DNA of 64,000 nt from Thermodesulfobacteriota bacterium (lineage in GTDB: Bacteria > Desulfobacterota > Desulfobacteria > Desulfobacterales > Desulfosudaceae): NCBI GenBank assembly GCA_040753795.1, contig JBFMDX010000001.1, positions 186,001 to 250,000 on the forward strand, written 5' to 3'. Shown here piece after piece: positions 45,668 through 54,141 of the stretch; within the stretch, counting starts at the first letter, position 1, and each line of letters opens with the position of its first letter. The notes below the pieces were generated by a model. It saw only the letters and a program-made list of their open reading frames with translations. It did not search any database and was not told where the DNA came from. The position numbers and the translations under genes are program-made.

Positions 45668-46491
45668 CGACCATGGGCCTGGTGGTAAAATCCGATCCCG
45701 AAGCCGTCGCCAATGCCGATGCGCTGGAGCAATGGCTGCGGGAGCGGGGTGTGGGGGTGGTTCGCAAGACACCTGAGTCCGGACAGCCGGCTTCGGCCGC
45801 GCTTTCCTGCGTGTTCGTTCTGGGCGGAGACGGCACTTTTTTAAGCGCTGCCCGCTGGATCGGTGACCTGGACATCCCCATGATCGGCATCAAGTTCGGC
45901 CAGGTGGGGTTTTTGGCGGAGACGGTCGAGGACGACCTGATCTCCGCGGCCGAAAAGATAGTCGGCGGCAACTTTACCATTCAGCAGCGGATGCGCCTGC
46001 AGGTTACCATTGTCAAAAACGGTGCTGAACGGGTCCGGCAGACGGTGTTAAACGACGTGGTCATCAACAAGGGCGCCCTGGCCCGATTGGCCCACATCAA
46101 GGCCAGCATCAACGGCCATTACCTGACCACCTATCCCGGCGACGGCCTGATCATTTCCACCCCCACCGGATCAACAGCTTACTCCCTTGCGGCCGGCGGC
46201 CCGATCATCCATCCCTCGGTGGCGGGCATCGTGCTGACGCCGATTTGTCCGTTTACGCTCACCAACCGGCCCCTGGTCGTGCCGGAAAGCGCCCGTATCG
46301 AGTTGAGCCTGGCCAAGAAACCCAGGGATATCATGGTCACCCTGGACGGGCAGGAAGGGCACGAAATCGACGAACGGGACACGGTGATCATCGAAAAGGC
46401 GCCGCATCCGGTCAACATGATCATCCTGCCGGGGCAGCGGTATTTTGACGTGCTCAAGGCCAAGCTGCGGTGGGGCGGGGGGCCGGGATGA
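45664..46491 (+). CDS. nadK: NAD kinase
   Basis: A 275-residue enzyme that makes NADP from NAD. The motifs [15 protein letters not shown] (GGDGT, ATP site) and [15 protein letters not shown] (NE/D region) are present, followed by the conserved [26 protein letters not shown]. The start at 45664 overlaps the pheA stop; 45673 is an alternative. The gene begins within the end of pheA and ends in an ATGATGA overlap with the next gene. Confidence 0.95.
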   Translation: MTTMGLVVKSDPEAVANADALEQWLRERGVGVVRKTPESGQPASAALSCVFVLGGDGTFLSAARWIGDLDIPMIGIKFGQVGFLAETVEDDLISAAEKIVGGNFTIQQRMRLQVTIVKNGAERVRQTVLNDVVINKGALARLAHIKASINGHYLTTYPGDGLIISTPTGSTAYSLAAGGPIIHPSVAGIVLTPICPFTLTNRPLVVPESARIELSLAKKPRDIMVTLDGQEGHEIDERDTVIIEKAPHPVNMIILPGQRYFDVLKAKLRWGGGPG

Positions 46492-47237
46492 TGAAGGTGT
46501 TTTTCCACAACGATTTTTATCAGGTCTATGCCGACGACCCGGCCGCGGCGGCCGGGAGGATGCAGGCCATCGTCCGGGAGATCGCGCCCCACGTCGCCTT
46601 CGTGGAGGCGGAATTCGCCGACCATGATGACGTGGCGGCCGTGCATACCGCGCGGCACATCGATCATGTCCGAGACGAGGGCGTTTACCCCATGGCCATG
46701 CTCGCCGCCGGCGGTGCTGTCCAGGCGGCCGAGACCGGCCTGGCCGAGCCCTGCTTCGCGCTGATCCGGCCGCCGGGGCATCACGCCTCGGCCGGCTCCT
46801 GCTGGGGCTTCTGCTATTTCAATAACATGGCCGTGGCCCTGACCTCCCTGAAGCGCCGGAAGATGATCGCCATTGCCTACGTACTGGACATCGATCTGCA
46901 CTACGGCGACGGCACGGTCAACATCCTCGGGGATAAGGACTGGGTCACCGTCTATAACGTCGAGTCCATGAAGCGGGACAGCTACCTGGAGGAGGTCCGG
47001 CGCGAGATGGCCGCCTGCCGGGCCGACCTCATCGGCATTTCCGCCGGGTTCGACAATCACCGCCAGGACTGGGGCAGCGTGCTGGAGACGGAAGATTTCA
47101 CCGAGATCGGCCGGCTGGTCCGGGCGGCGGCCGTCCGAAACCAGGGCGGCTGCTTTGCCATCCTGGAGGGCGGCTATAATCATGAAATTCTGGGCCGCAA
47201 CGCGCTGGCCCTGATTCAGGGGATGTCGTCCAAATGA
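46488..47237 (+). CDS. Histone deacetylase family protein (AcuC/HDAC fold)
   Basis: A 249-residue zinc hydrolase. Active-site sequences are intact: RPPGHHA (tandem His), [10 protein letters not shown], and the metal site [10 protein letters not shown] followed by ISAGFDNH. It lacks the longer C-terminus of AcuC, so it is near the small end of the family. Substrates include acetyl-lysine or acetylated polyamines. The start at 46488 (ATGATGAAGG) overlaps the nadK stop. It is coupled to the methyltransferase that follows. Confidence 0.88.
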   Translation: MMKVFFHNDFYQVYADDPAAAAGRMQAIVREIAPHVAFVEAEFADHDDVAAVHTARHIDHVRDEGVYPMAMLAAGGAVQAAETGLAEPCFALIRPPGHHASAGSCWGFCYFNNMAVALTSLKRRKMIAIAYVLDIDLHYGDGTVNILGDKDWVTVYNVESMKRDSYLEEVRREMAACRADLIGISAGFDNHRQDWGSVLETEDFTEIGRLVRAAAVRNQGGCFAILEGGYNHEILGRNALALIQGMSSK

Positions 47238-48040
47238 TGATCGTGGCCGATAACCTGCAGGTGACCAGCCGGCGCGTTGCCCAGGCCATCGAGCACCGGG
47301 ACGCGGAGGCGATCCGCGCCATGGTGACGCAAAGCCTGAAGGCCGGGGCCGATGCCATCGACATCAACCCCGGCCCGCTGACCCGGGAGCCGGAAGACAA
47401 GATGACCTTCCTGGTGGAGGCGGTGCAGTCGGCCACGGACAAGCCCCTGCTGCTGGATACCACCAACCCCCGGGCCCTGGCCGCCGGCCTGAAGGTTGCC
47501 CGCAATCCGGCCGTCATCAACGGTTTTTCCCTGGAGCCCGTCAAGCTGGCGGAGATCCTGCCCCTGGCCGTGGCCCATGACGTCGACATCATCGGTTACC
47601 TGCTCTATCCCGACAGCCGGGTGCCGGTGGATGAGGACGAGTGCCTGGCCGTGGCATCGGCCCTGCTGGAAGCCTTCGAACAATCGGGTCTCGGCCGGGA
47701 GCGGCTGATCATCGACCCGGTGGTCGCGCCCCTGATCTGGGACAACGGCCTGCGGCACAACCGGGCGGTGTTGGGCGTCATTCCCCGCCTGGCCGATTTG
47801 TTCGGGTTTCCCGTTCGCACCATTGCCGGGATTTCCAACCTGACCACCGGCCCGGCCGTTTATCCGAGACGGATTCGCATGGAACAGACCTTTATTCCCA
47901 TGCTGGCGGCCGCCGGCTTGAGCATGGCTCTGATGAACATGCGCCATGTCGAGTCGGTACGAAGCGTCCGGGCCGGTGATCTGCTGCTGCAATCGGACGT
48001 TTTTGCCTGGGATGCCATGGAAGATCCCGGTATCAGATAA
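47234..48040 (+). CDS. Pterin-binding methyltransferase (methyltetrahydrofolate-corrinoid type)
   Basis: A 268-residue TIM-barrel protein of the pterin-binding family. The opening [34 protein letters not shown], and LLLDTTNPRALAAGL fit AcsE-like methyltetrahydrofolate:corrinoid methyltransferases rather than dihydropteroate synthases. AcsE-type enzymes transfer methyl to a corrinoid protein in the Wood-Ljungdahl pathway. No corrinoid partner is in this window. It overlaps the HDAC stop (ATGATGA). The specific acceptor is not readable. Confidence 0.82.
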   Translation: MMIVADNLQVTSRRVAQAIEHRDAEAIRAMVTQSLKAGADAIDINPGPLTREPEDKMTFLVEAVQSATDKPLLLDTTNPRALAAGLKVARNPAVINGFSLEPVKLAEILPLAVAHDVDIIGYLLYPDSRVPVDEDECLAVASALLEAFEQSGLGRERLIIDPVVAPLIWDNGLRHNRAVLGVIPRLADLFGFPVRTIAGISNLTTGPAVYPRRIRMEQTFIPMLAAAGLSMALMNMRHVESVRSVRAGDLLLQSDVFAWDAMEDPGIR

Positions 48041-48102
48041 TTAAAGCATCCGGAGCCGGTGGCCCGGCTTATCGAATTCATAACAAGGGAGTGGAGACCG
48101 TC

Positions 48103-48681
48103 ATGAAAAAAACAGTTGTCATCATTATGATAATGTTTCTTGTTATGACCGGGGCGGCGGATTTTGTTTCCGCCGGCCGGCTGCTCTGGGACTACAGAAA
48201 GAACGGCTACGACCGGGACATGGACAATGACGGCCTCTGGGAGCGCGGGCAGGGCGGGACCGACCGGGATATCGACAACGACGGCGTTTGGGACAAGGAC
48301 CGGGGCGGAACGGACCGGGATATGGACGGCGACGGCGTCTGGGATTACGGCCGGGGCGGGGTGGACCGGGACGTGAACAAAAACGAACTTTTCGATTATA
48401 CCAGCGGCGGCACGGACCGGGACATGGATTACGACGGCGTCTGGGACGCGTCCCGGGGGGGGACCGACCGGGATGAGGACAACGATGGGGTTATGGATTT
48501 TGGCAGCCGACCCATGGAGCGGGACATCGACCATGACGGCATCTGGGACTACCAGAGAGGCGGCATGGACATGGAAATGAACAAGGAAGGAATATGGAAC
48601 TACAAGCGCGGCGACCTTGACCGGGCCTTCTCGACGCCGCTTGATAAGCTCCTGGAAAAGACAAAATCAGAAAAAGAATGA
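48103..48681 (+). CDS. Exported protein of eight 17-residue acidic repeats
   Basis: A 192-residue protein with a signal peptide (TVVIIMIMFLVMTGAADFVSA). Then come eight units of 17 residues of the form GGTDRDxDxDGVWDxxR, some degenerate (the fourth has VNKNELFDYTS, the eighth MNKEGIWNYKR). Each unit has DxDxDG with a conserved Trp and Asp, like a calcium-binding loop of the EF-hand, dockerin or thrombospondin-3 type; whether it binds calcium is inferred. At the DNA level the period is 51 bases. GGAG lies 6 bases before the ATG at 48103. I know no named family with this exact repeat. Confidence 0.8.
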   Translation: MKKTVVIIMIMFLVMTGAADFVSAGRLLWDYRKNGYDRDMDNDGLWERGQGGTDRDIDNDGVWDKDRGGTDRDMDGDGVWDYGRGGVDRDVNKNELFDYTSGGTDRDMDYDGVWDASRGGTDRDEDNDGVMDFGSRPMERDIDHDGIWDYQRGGMDMEMNKEGIWNYKRGDLDRAFSTPLDKLLEKTKSEKE

Positions 48682-48757
48682 TGTGATCGCCGCGAATCCG
48701 TTTTGTTCGCTCCCCTGATCATTTTGGGCGGATGGTAAACTTGATCGGGCCATCCTG
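48677..48757. repeat. Copy 1 of an X-Y repeat pair flanking hicBA
   Basis: X (48677-48731, starting in the last codons of the repeat-protein gene) reads like one outer arm of the large palindromes, ending CATTTTGGGCGG. Y (48729-48757) is the 29-base sequence that also appears at 49324-49352, with arms GGATGG/CCATCC. X and Y are adjacent here and in reverse order in copy 2. Confidence 0.6.
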
Positions 48758-48774
48758 GACAACAATGTGTGTCG

Positions 48775-48963
48775 TTATTGAGTGAAGGGGATGCCCAGGT
48801 CTTTGCAGATCTTGCGGGCGAGGTTATCATTGATCTCGGTGTGTCTGGGAATAGAGGATCGGCGATTCCGGTCCGGATTGCTCCACCATGAATGGCTTCC
48901 GCCCTCGCGAATGAAGAGGCACCCATGCTCGCGCAAATGCTTGAGCAACTCCGTGCGTTTCAT
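48775..48963 (-). CDS. hicA: HicA-type mRNA interferase toxin
   Basis: A 62-residue toxin of the HicA family, with a double-stranded-RNA-binding-like fold. It has the conserved opening KRTELLKHLREHGCLFIREGGSHSWW, with the catalytic His in GGSHSWW, and a C-terminal IKDLGIP-like tail. Its start overlaps the hicB stop by ATGA. It is minus strand and lies between two 29-base direct repeats. When released it degrades mRNA. Confidence 0.92.
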   Translation of the reverse strand: MKRTELLKHLREHGCLFIREGGSHSWWSNPDRNRRSSIPRHTEINDNLARKICKDLGIPFTQ

Positions 48964-49172
48964 ACCGTGACCGGTTCTTCGGTAAAGTCCGGGGCGGCCG
49001 CTCGAATTGCATCCTCGCGGTTAAGTTCGATGGCTTCCGCCAATGTCGTTTTCAGGCTGGCCAGCAGGGCCTCACGCGTCAGCTCCTGGCAGTTCACGCC
49101 CGGCACTTCCTCAATCCATCCGATCCACCAGCCCCCATCCTGCTTGGTAACCGCTGTGTAGGTATTTGCCAT
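48960..49172 (-). CDS. hicB: HicB-type antitoxin
   Basis: A 70-residue short HicB-like antitoxin with the degenerate RNase-H-like fold: YTAVTKQDGGWWIGWIEEVPGVNCQELTREALLASLKTTLAEAIEL. No DNA-binding C-terminal domain is visible. GGAGG lies 9 bases before the ATG at 49172 (the earlier in-frame TTG lies after it, but ATG is preferred). The antitoxin-first order is the less common one for this family. It neutralises HicA. Confidence 0.9.
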   Translation of the reverse strand: MANTYTAVTKQDGGWWIGWIEEVPGVNCQELTREALLASLKTTLAEAIELNREDAIRAAAPDFTEEPVTV

Positions 49173-49225
49173 TTTCAATCACCTCCGGAATCAGAATACC
49201 ATCTCTTGGTCGGTCTTGTCCAGAA

Positions 49226-49284
49226 TACCGACTTCAAATCAAAGCGCTCTTTTCGTTGGCTGCATCGTCGGATCTTCGGCATAT
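49226..49284. repeat. Half copy of palindrome family 2
   Basis: This stretch matches the left half of the perfect-armed element at 58733-58857 (TACCGA-TTCAAATCAAAG arm, then the GTTGGCTGC-TCGTCGG interior) with several differences. Its right half is missing. Confidence 0.65.
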
Positions 49285-49370
49285 GACTTTCCGTTTCGTC
49301 ATGGCCAAACCATCCGATCAGGTCGGATGGTGAACTTGATCGGGCTATCCAGAAGAAGAATGATGTACTC

Positions 49371-49570
49371 GCCGCAATCCGTTTTGCTCGCTCCCCTGAT
49401 CATTTTGGGCGGGTTCAATGACCCCGGCTGAATTTCTCAAACTTGGGCTGTTCCGTATTGCTAAAAATGTCCGGACTGCGCCCTCAAACAGCGAGAAATT
49501 CTATACGCCGGGGTCATTGAACCCTTGCCTCCTAAAATGACCAACGGTCGCTCACAAAAGGATTCGCGGC
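49371..49570. repeat. Palindrome family 1, copy A
   Basis: An imperfect palindrome of 200 bases. The inner arm is an 18-base perfect inverted pair (49411-49428 with 49507-49524). The outer arms (49371-49410 and 49525-49570) also pair, with mismatches. The core contains TTTCTCGCTGTTTGAGGGCG on the minus strand and a 27-base insertion not found in copies B and C. The outer left arm doubles as X of the repeat pair that flanks hicBA. Confidence 0.75.
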
Positions 49571-49619
49571 GAGAACGTTTTGATCGGGGGCAAGCCATCG
49601 TTGATTCCGGCAAGAAGAT

Positions 49620-50000
49620 TCATTCCCCCATTTCAACAAGGACAGCCTTGCATTCTTTGCCTTTGTTGTAAGGCATGGTAGTCAGTCTCGACTGGGAGAA
49701 ACCATTCTGGATCAAAATATCTCTTACAACATTGGCTCGGTGTGCGGCCATGGATAGCAACTCTTCTTCCGTCCCTTTATCTTCCTCGCCAGTGTATCCG
49801 TAAATCTGGTATCGTTTTGTTTTACTCAGGCCGCTGATTAGTTCCTCTATATTTTGTTTAGCCAGTTCAAAGGTCCCAGGCTTAAAATAGACTGCAGTTC
49901 TCGACAGGCCATCATCCTGCTTATCATCCACGCCACTATAAGAAGTAGCATTAAAGGCAACAATGGCGAAACCTACCAGAATGATAATAATGATCTTCAT
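49620..50000 (-). CDS. Small exported OmpA-like protein
   Basis: A 126-residue protein with a signal peptide (IIIIILVGFAIVAFNA). The rest is a reduced OmpA C-terminal fold: AVYFKPGTFELAKQNIEELI, then a YQIYGYTGEED strand, and MAAHRANVVRDILIQNGFSQSRLTTMPYN. The usual NxxLSxxRA motif is altered here. OmpA-like units bind peptidoglycan. GGGAGG lies 7 bases before the ATG. It is flanked by palindromic repeats. Confidence 0.75.
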   Translation of the reverse strand: MKIIIIILVGFAIVAFNATSYSGVDDKQDDGLSRTAVYFKPGTFELAKQNIEELISGLSKTKRYQIYGYTGEEDKGTEEELLSMAAHRANVVRDILIQNGFSQSRLTTMPYNKGKECKAVLVEMGE

Positions 50001-50606
50001 GTCTTTCCTCCCCTAAATAACATTTTGCCCAGAATTTTGATGAATTACAATTAATTTATCAGGAAGCAGGTAGCTATGAGGGCTTTTGTTGCCGTCGCAA
50101 AAAGGGTGTTTGGTGAGCGACTTCGATCATTTTGGGAGAAAAGGGATCAAGGGCCTTCGCGTTAAAATTTTCTCGCTGTCTGAGGGCGCAGCCCGAGTTC
50201 GAGAAAATTAGCGAAGGCCCTTGATCCCGCCCAAAAGGATCGAGGAGCGAACGAAACGACCTTTTGCGACATCATTGTTGGATTTTCCTGCTCCTTTACT
50301 CTAATGAACACCGCCTGGGCATTCGGACCTGAGCTTGTCCGTGTGTTCGTGGCGTAGATGGCCTTGCACGGGCAAGCCCGTCTGCGGCAGTCTTCGTCCG
50401 TGGCACCCAACGACGGTGTACGCTCATGGCACCCGACAAAGGGAATGACGGCTCCTGCCGGATGATCTTTCGGCCGTTTTAATATGATGTCTTTGCGGTT
50501 GACAGCCGGGGTTTCATCGACTACTCTTTTCAACAATTTCGCCTGCCGGCAGGGAAGCCGGAACGCCGGGCGGAAACAAAGCAACACGACAGGGAAGTCA
50601 AAGGTT
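50001..50606. other. Intergenic region with palindrome copy B and a candidate promoter
   Basis: A 606-base gap. It holds copy B of palindrome family 1 (50094-50270). A weak promoter is possible further on: TTGACA at 50499-50504 with TACTCT 17 bases later. In 50271-50490 I see nothing that I can name. Confidence 0.5.
50094..50270. repeat. Palindrome family 1, copy B
   Basis: A 177-base element with an 18-base perfect inner arm (50143-50160 with 50211-50228), then a conserved core TCTCGCTGTCTGAGGGCGCAG at its centre. Outer arms (GTCGCAAAAAGG at 50094, and GACCTTTTGCGAC ending 50270) also pair. The arm sequence differs from copies A and C. Confidence 0.8.
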
Positions 50607-52799
50607 ATGGACAACCAGGGCATCATGCTTGCCGGCCGCGGGATGCGGCACGCGCCATGGACGGTGGATTCACAGGGCTGTTATCGCCCGCCTTCTGAAA
50701 AAGAATCAACCGAAGTATACGGCATTGCCGGAACCGCGGTCCGGGAAACCCTCCTCTATTTTGAACAATGCCGGGGCAGCACCCCGGACCTGGTCGATCG
50801 GCTCAACCGTCACGTCCCCGGCGACCGGTTCTTCATCACCCGTGCCGGTCTGCTGGATGAAGACCGCTGGTATACCCATGAGTATTATTTCTACTTCCAG
50901 ATGTTCTGCAAGCAGTTCATCGGCCGGTTTGACTGGCATTTCGGTGAATACTCGACGGCACAATTGTCCGAGCATCACAAGATCTGGGAAAAGGGACCGC
51001 TGCGCTATATCCCCTACGGCGGGCCGGAAAAAGACTCCACTTTCAGCATGATCCGGGCCATGCTGGACCACTATACCGAGGCAGGCGTGGATTTTTCCGA
51101 CCTGTACGACTGGGCCGAGGCGCTGTGCCGGGAGAAGACGGGCATCAGCTTCAAGAATGTCATTGTCAATATTAAGAATATCTGGCTGTGCTCGGAGTTC
51201 TGGTATTACCTGATCGAGTTTGTCAAGATCATCGCCAACGTCAGCAGCACCACCCGGATCGTGGAGGAGAGCTTCGACCATTACGAACTGGAAGGGTTTT
51301 CCTTTGCGCCGGACGGCATGCTGATTCATCTGTTGACCTACATGCTAAACCGGTCTACCCGCGCTTATCACGTCCGGGTGGACTATGCCGGCGGCAACCG
51401 CGCTACTTTTGAGCTGACCCGGCGGCCGGACTGGAACGCCGACAAGACCGACAAATACTTCGCGTCCGCCACCCGCAATGGCGACGAGGCCATTATCGCG
51501 GCCTACCGGCTGATCATCAGGAAATTCCTGCGGCTGGACGTGCCCCCCGAGGTGACTCGGTTGTCGGGCGTGAGTTCAGGCGAAGTGACTTTCACCATTG
51601 CCTGGCCACGCCGTCTGCTGCCGGTCCCCGCCATTCCCCTGATCCTGGCCAACGGCGGCCTGGCCGGGCTTTATGCCCTGACCGGACCCGGCCGGCCGGT
51701 CTGGCTGGCCCTGGGCCTGGTCGCCGTCAGCAGCGGTCTTCTTCTTTACCGTCATGCCCGTTATGCCCGCAACCGGGTTCATACCCTCAAACAGCGGCTA
51801 TCCCGGACCATCAGTGCCAACGAGGCCAAGATCGAGCAGGCGGAACGGATTGCCCGGGACCTGCTGGAGGAGAAAAAGCGGCTGCTGGCGGAACGGCGGG
51901 AGATCATCCGGCGGATGGAGATCGTTCAGGTTTACACCCGCAAGTCCCTGGTGGATATTATTGCCGCCGGGGATGATCCCACCTGTTTTCCCTCCACTCA
52001 TCGCATGGTGTCGGTTCTTTTTGCCGACATCAACGATTTTACCCGCTGGTCGGAGAAGCGGAGTTCGATGGAAATCGTGGACATGCTGAACCGATATTTT
52101 AATGAAATGAACCGGCATATCATCAGTGAGAACGGAGAGATCGACAAACTCATCGGCGACGGTCTCATGGCCGTGTTCACCGACCCGGACAGCTGCCTGC
52201 GGGCGGCCGTCCGCATGTGCGGCGGTCTGCGGTCGCTCAACGGCGGCAGTCCCGTCTACAGGGAGCGCTTTTTCCATTGCGGCATCGGCATCAATTACGG
52301 CCAGGTGGTGGTGGGCAACATCGGCTCGGAAAACAAGATGGATTACACGGTCATCGGCGACATTGTCAATGCCGCCAGTCGCCTGGAAGCCCTGACCCGT
52401 TACTACCAGGCCGACATCATTATTTCCGAGGAATTCAAAACCCAGCTTTCCGGTAATTACCGCCTGCAGTTTCTGGACATGGTCCAGGTCAAGGGGCGGC
52501 AGGCGCCGACCCGCATCTATGAGGTATACGACCATCTGGACGCGGAAGCGCTCCGTCTCAAACAGGCCGTGGGACCGGACCTGGATAAGGCCTTTGCCTG
52601 TTATCAGCGGGGTGATTTTGAATCGGCCCTGTCCATTTATGACGCCATCCGGAAAAGAGCGGAGATGGGGGGGCGGACCGGCCGGCCCCTGCGCCTGCCG
52701 CTGAAGTTTTACCGGGACCGTTGCCGGGAGCTGCTGGCTCGCCGGGAGTCCGGCGGCCTGGACCGGTGGACCGGGATATATGATTTCACCATTAAATAA
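50607..52799 (+). CDS. Class III adenylate/guanylate cyclase with a novel-looking N-terminal region
   Basis: A 730-residue protein. The first about 330 residues are soluble and do not match a family I know; it has a FYFQMFCKQFIGRFDWHFGEYS segment. Two membrane helices follow (about 335-380), then a coiled coil (about 385-440) and a class III cyclase domain (about 465-640). In the cyclase VLFADINDFTRW carries a metal Asp, EIDKLIGDGLMAVF has a second metal Asp and a Lys fitting adenylate specificity, and MDYTVIGDIVNAASRLEAL is the GDxVNxAsRLe motif. The start at 50607 gives the first full-length Met after AAAGG. Confidence 0.85.
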   Translation: MDNQGIMLAGRGMRHAPWTVDSQGCYRPPSEKESTEVYGIAGTAVRETLLYFEQCRGSTPDLVDRLNRHVPGDRFFITRAGLLDEDRWYTHEYYFYFQMFCKQFIGRFDWHFGEYSTAQLSEHHKIWEKGPLRYIPYGGPEKDSTFSMIRAMLDHYTEAGVDFSDLYDWAEALCREKTGISFKNVIVNIKNIWLCSEFWYYLIEFVKIIANVSSTTRIVEESFDHYELEGFSFAPDGMLIHLLTYMLNRSTRAYHVRVDYAGGNRATFELTRRPDWNADKTDKYFASATRNGDEAIIAAYRLIIRKFLRLDVPPEVTRLSGVSSGEVTFTIAWPRRLLPVPAIPLILANGGLAGLYALTGPGRPVWLALGLVAVSSGLLLYRHARYARNRVHTLKQRLSRTISANEAKIEQAERIARDLLEEKKRLLAERREIIRRMEIVQVYTRKSLVDIIAAGDDPTCFPSTHRMVSVLFADINDFTRWSEKRSSMEIVDMLNRYFNEMNRHIISENGEIDKLIGDGLMAVFTDPDSCLRAAVRMCGGLRSLNGGSPVYRERFFHCGIGINYGQVVVGNIGSENKMDYTVIGDIVNAASRLEALTRYYQADIIISEEFKTQLSGNYRLQFLDMVQVKGRQAPTRIYEVYDHLDAEALRLKQAVGPDLDKAFACYQRGDFESALSIYDAIRKRAEMGGRTGRPLRLPLKFYRDRCRELLARRESGGLDRWTGIYDFTIK

Positions 52800-52820
52800 T
52801 GGCTGGCTTTCAGGCGACGA

Positions 52821-53924
52821 TCATCCGCCACTGCGCAGGGTTATCGCCAGAATCTCCCCCGGCAGCCAGAGACGCATGCGCGGGCCCCAGGTGCCGGTGC
52901 CGCGGCAGACGATCAGGGTCATGTTGTCGACCTGAAAACGGCCGGACAGAAGAGGGTAGACGAGCCGTTCCAGATGGTTGAAGGGCCAGATCTGGCCGTC
53001 GTGGGTGTGGCCGCTGAGCATGAGCCCGGCGCCGAGGGCGGCCGCTTTTTCATATTCCAGCGGACTGTGGGAGAGAAGGATGGCGGCCCCGGCCGGCCGG
53101 CCGGAAAGCGCGGCGGCAACCGGATCACCGGGGGGGGTATCCCGGCGGCGGGTGGTCAGGTCGTCCACCCCGGCCACGATCAGTCCGGGAGCGGTTTGCG
53201 CCCACTGATCGCGCAATAAACGGAACCCGGCCTGTTCCATGCGCCGGATTCCCTGGTTGTTGCGACCGTGAAACTCATGATTGCCCGTGACTGCCCATAC
53301 ACCCAGGGGCGGGGCAAGCTGTCGGAAAAGACGGGCAAAGGCCTCCTCGCTGCCGCCGTGGCCTTCAAATATGTCGCCCAGCAGTATGATCATGTCCGGG
53401 TTCAATTCGTTGATCTGCTCTATCCGTCCGGCCAGCCATCGCTCGCCGATCAGGGAACCGAGATGCGTATCGGAAACGACCGCCAGCACGGTGCCGTCCA
53501 GAGCCGCGGGCAGGCCGGTCAGGCGCACCTCATGCCGGGTGACCACCGGCGGCCGCATTCCCTGGACCAGGGCGATGATGGAGAGGATGACCCCGGCGGC
53601 CAGCGCCCAGCCCCGCATCCGCGGGGCCCATTGCTTCAGGATCAGACCGCCGAGGGTGGTCAGATCCGCGGCCAGCATTGTTATAAAGGACAGGAAAATT
53701 ACGCCCATCAGGGTCATGCCGGAAAATTCCAGAATCGCGGCAGCGGGTCCGGTTCCATCGTGCCCCAAAGTGCGGCCGGAAAATAAAATTGCCCAGGCGA
53801 CGACGGCCGCAATCAGAAGGGTTTGTCTGGAAACATGCCGTCTGACCAGGGGCACTGAAGCGGCCCGCAGGAAAACATAGAGTTGCATGAGGGTCATGAT
53901 GGAGATGAGTATGGTGCCGAACAT
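52821..53924 (-). CDS. Membrane-anchored metallophosphoesterase
   Basis: A 367-residue protein with four or so N-terminal helices (about 1-130) and a C-terminal calcineurin-like phosphoesterase domain. Metal motifs: VVSDTHLGSLI, ILLGDIFEGHGG, VTGNHEFHG, LLSHSP and GLMLSGHTHDGQIWP. The MPE domain of the YkuE/YaeI-like type may act on lipid A precursors or other membrane phosphoesters. The start at 53924 fits the first helix; a TTG at 53996 extends the frame, but it has no ribosome site. It reads convergently with the cyclase gene. Confidence 0.85.
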   Translation of the reverse strand: MFGTILISIMTLMQLYVFLRAASVPLVRRHVSRQTLLIAAVVAWAILFSGRTLGHDGTGPAAAILEFSGMTLMGVIFLSFITMLAADLTTLGGLILKQWAPRMRGWALAAGVILSIIALVQGMRPPVVTRHEVRLTGLPAALDGTVLAVVSDTHLGSLIGERWLAGRIEQINELNPDMIILLGDIFEGHGGSEEAFARLFRQLAPPLGVWAVTGNHEFHGRNNQGIRRMEQAGFRLLRDQWAQTAPGLIVAGVDDLTTRRRDTPPGDPVAAALSGRPAGAAILLSHSPLEYEKAAALGAGLMLSGHTHDGQIWPFNHLERLVYPLLSGRFQVDNMTLIVCRGTGTWGPRMRLWLPGEILAITLRSGG

Positions 53925-54141
53925 GATGGCGAGGTATCCTTTTATAATAATGAGGTAAAGATTCCGGAAATCCGATATCCCGGAAACCATCTGCAAGGAC
54001 TTTATGGACAGATCCGCAGCATGTCAAACAAAAGCGGCGCCGAACGGTTTTCCCCGGTTCGGGTTTTCTTGCCACCCATCTGTTGCCATGATATATCCTC
54101 AATCATCTGACGGGATAATCCGCACAACCGGGAGTTTTCTG

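Larger units (their letters stand above)
49173..49619. other. Repeat-filled intergenic region
   Basis: A 447-base gap with no gene. It holds a half-copy of the GTTGGCTGC palindrome family (49226-49284), copy 2 of the X-Y repeats (49318-49413) and palindrome A of the TTTCTCGCTG family (49371-49570). Confidence 0.7.

Noticed and set aside
48180-48600. CRISPR-like array from the 51-bp periodic sequence
   Set aside because: The period is coding (17 residues), units vary in the pattern of protein repeats, and no spacers or cas genes exist.
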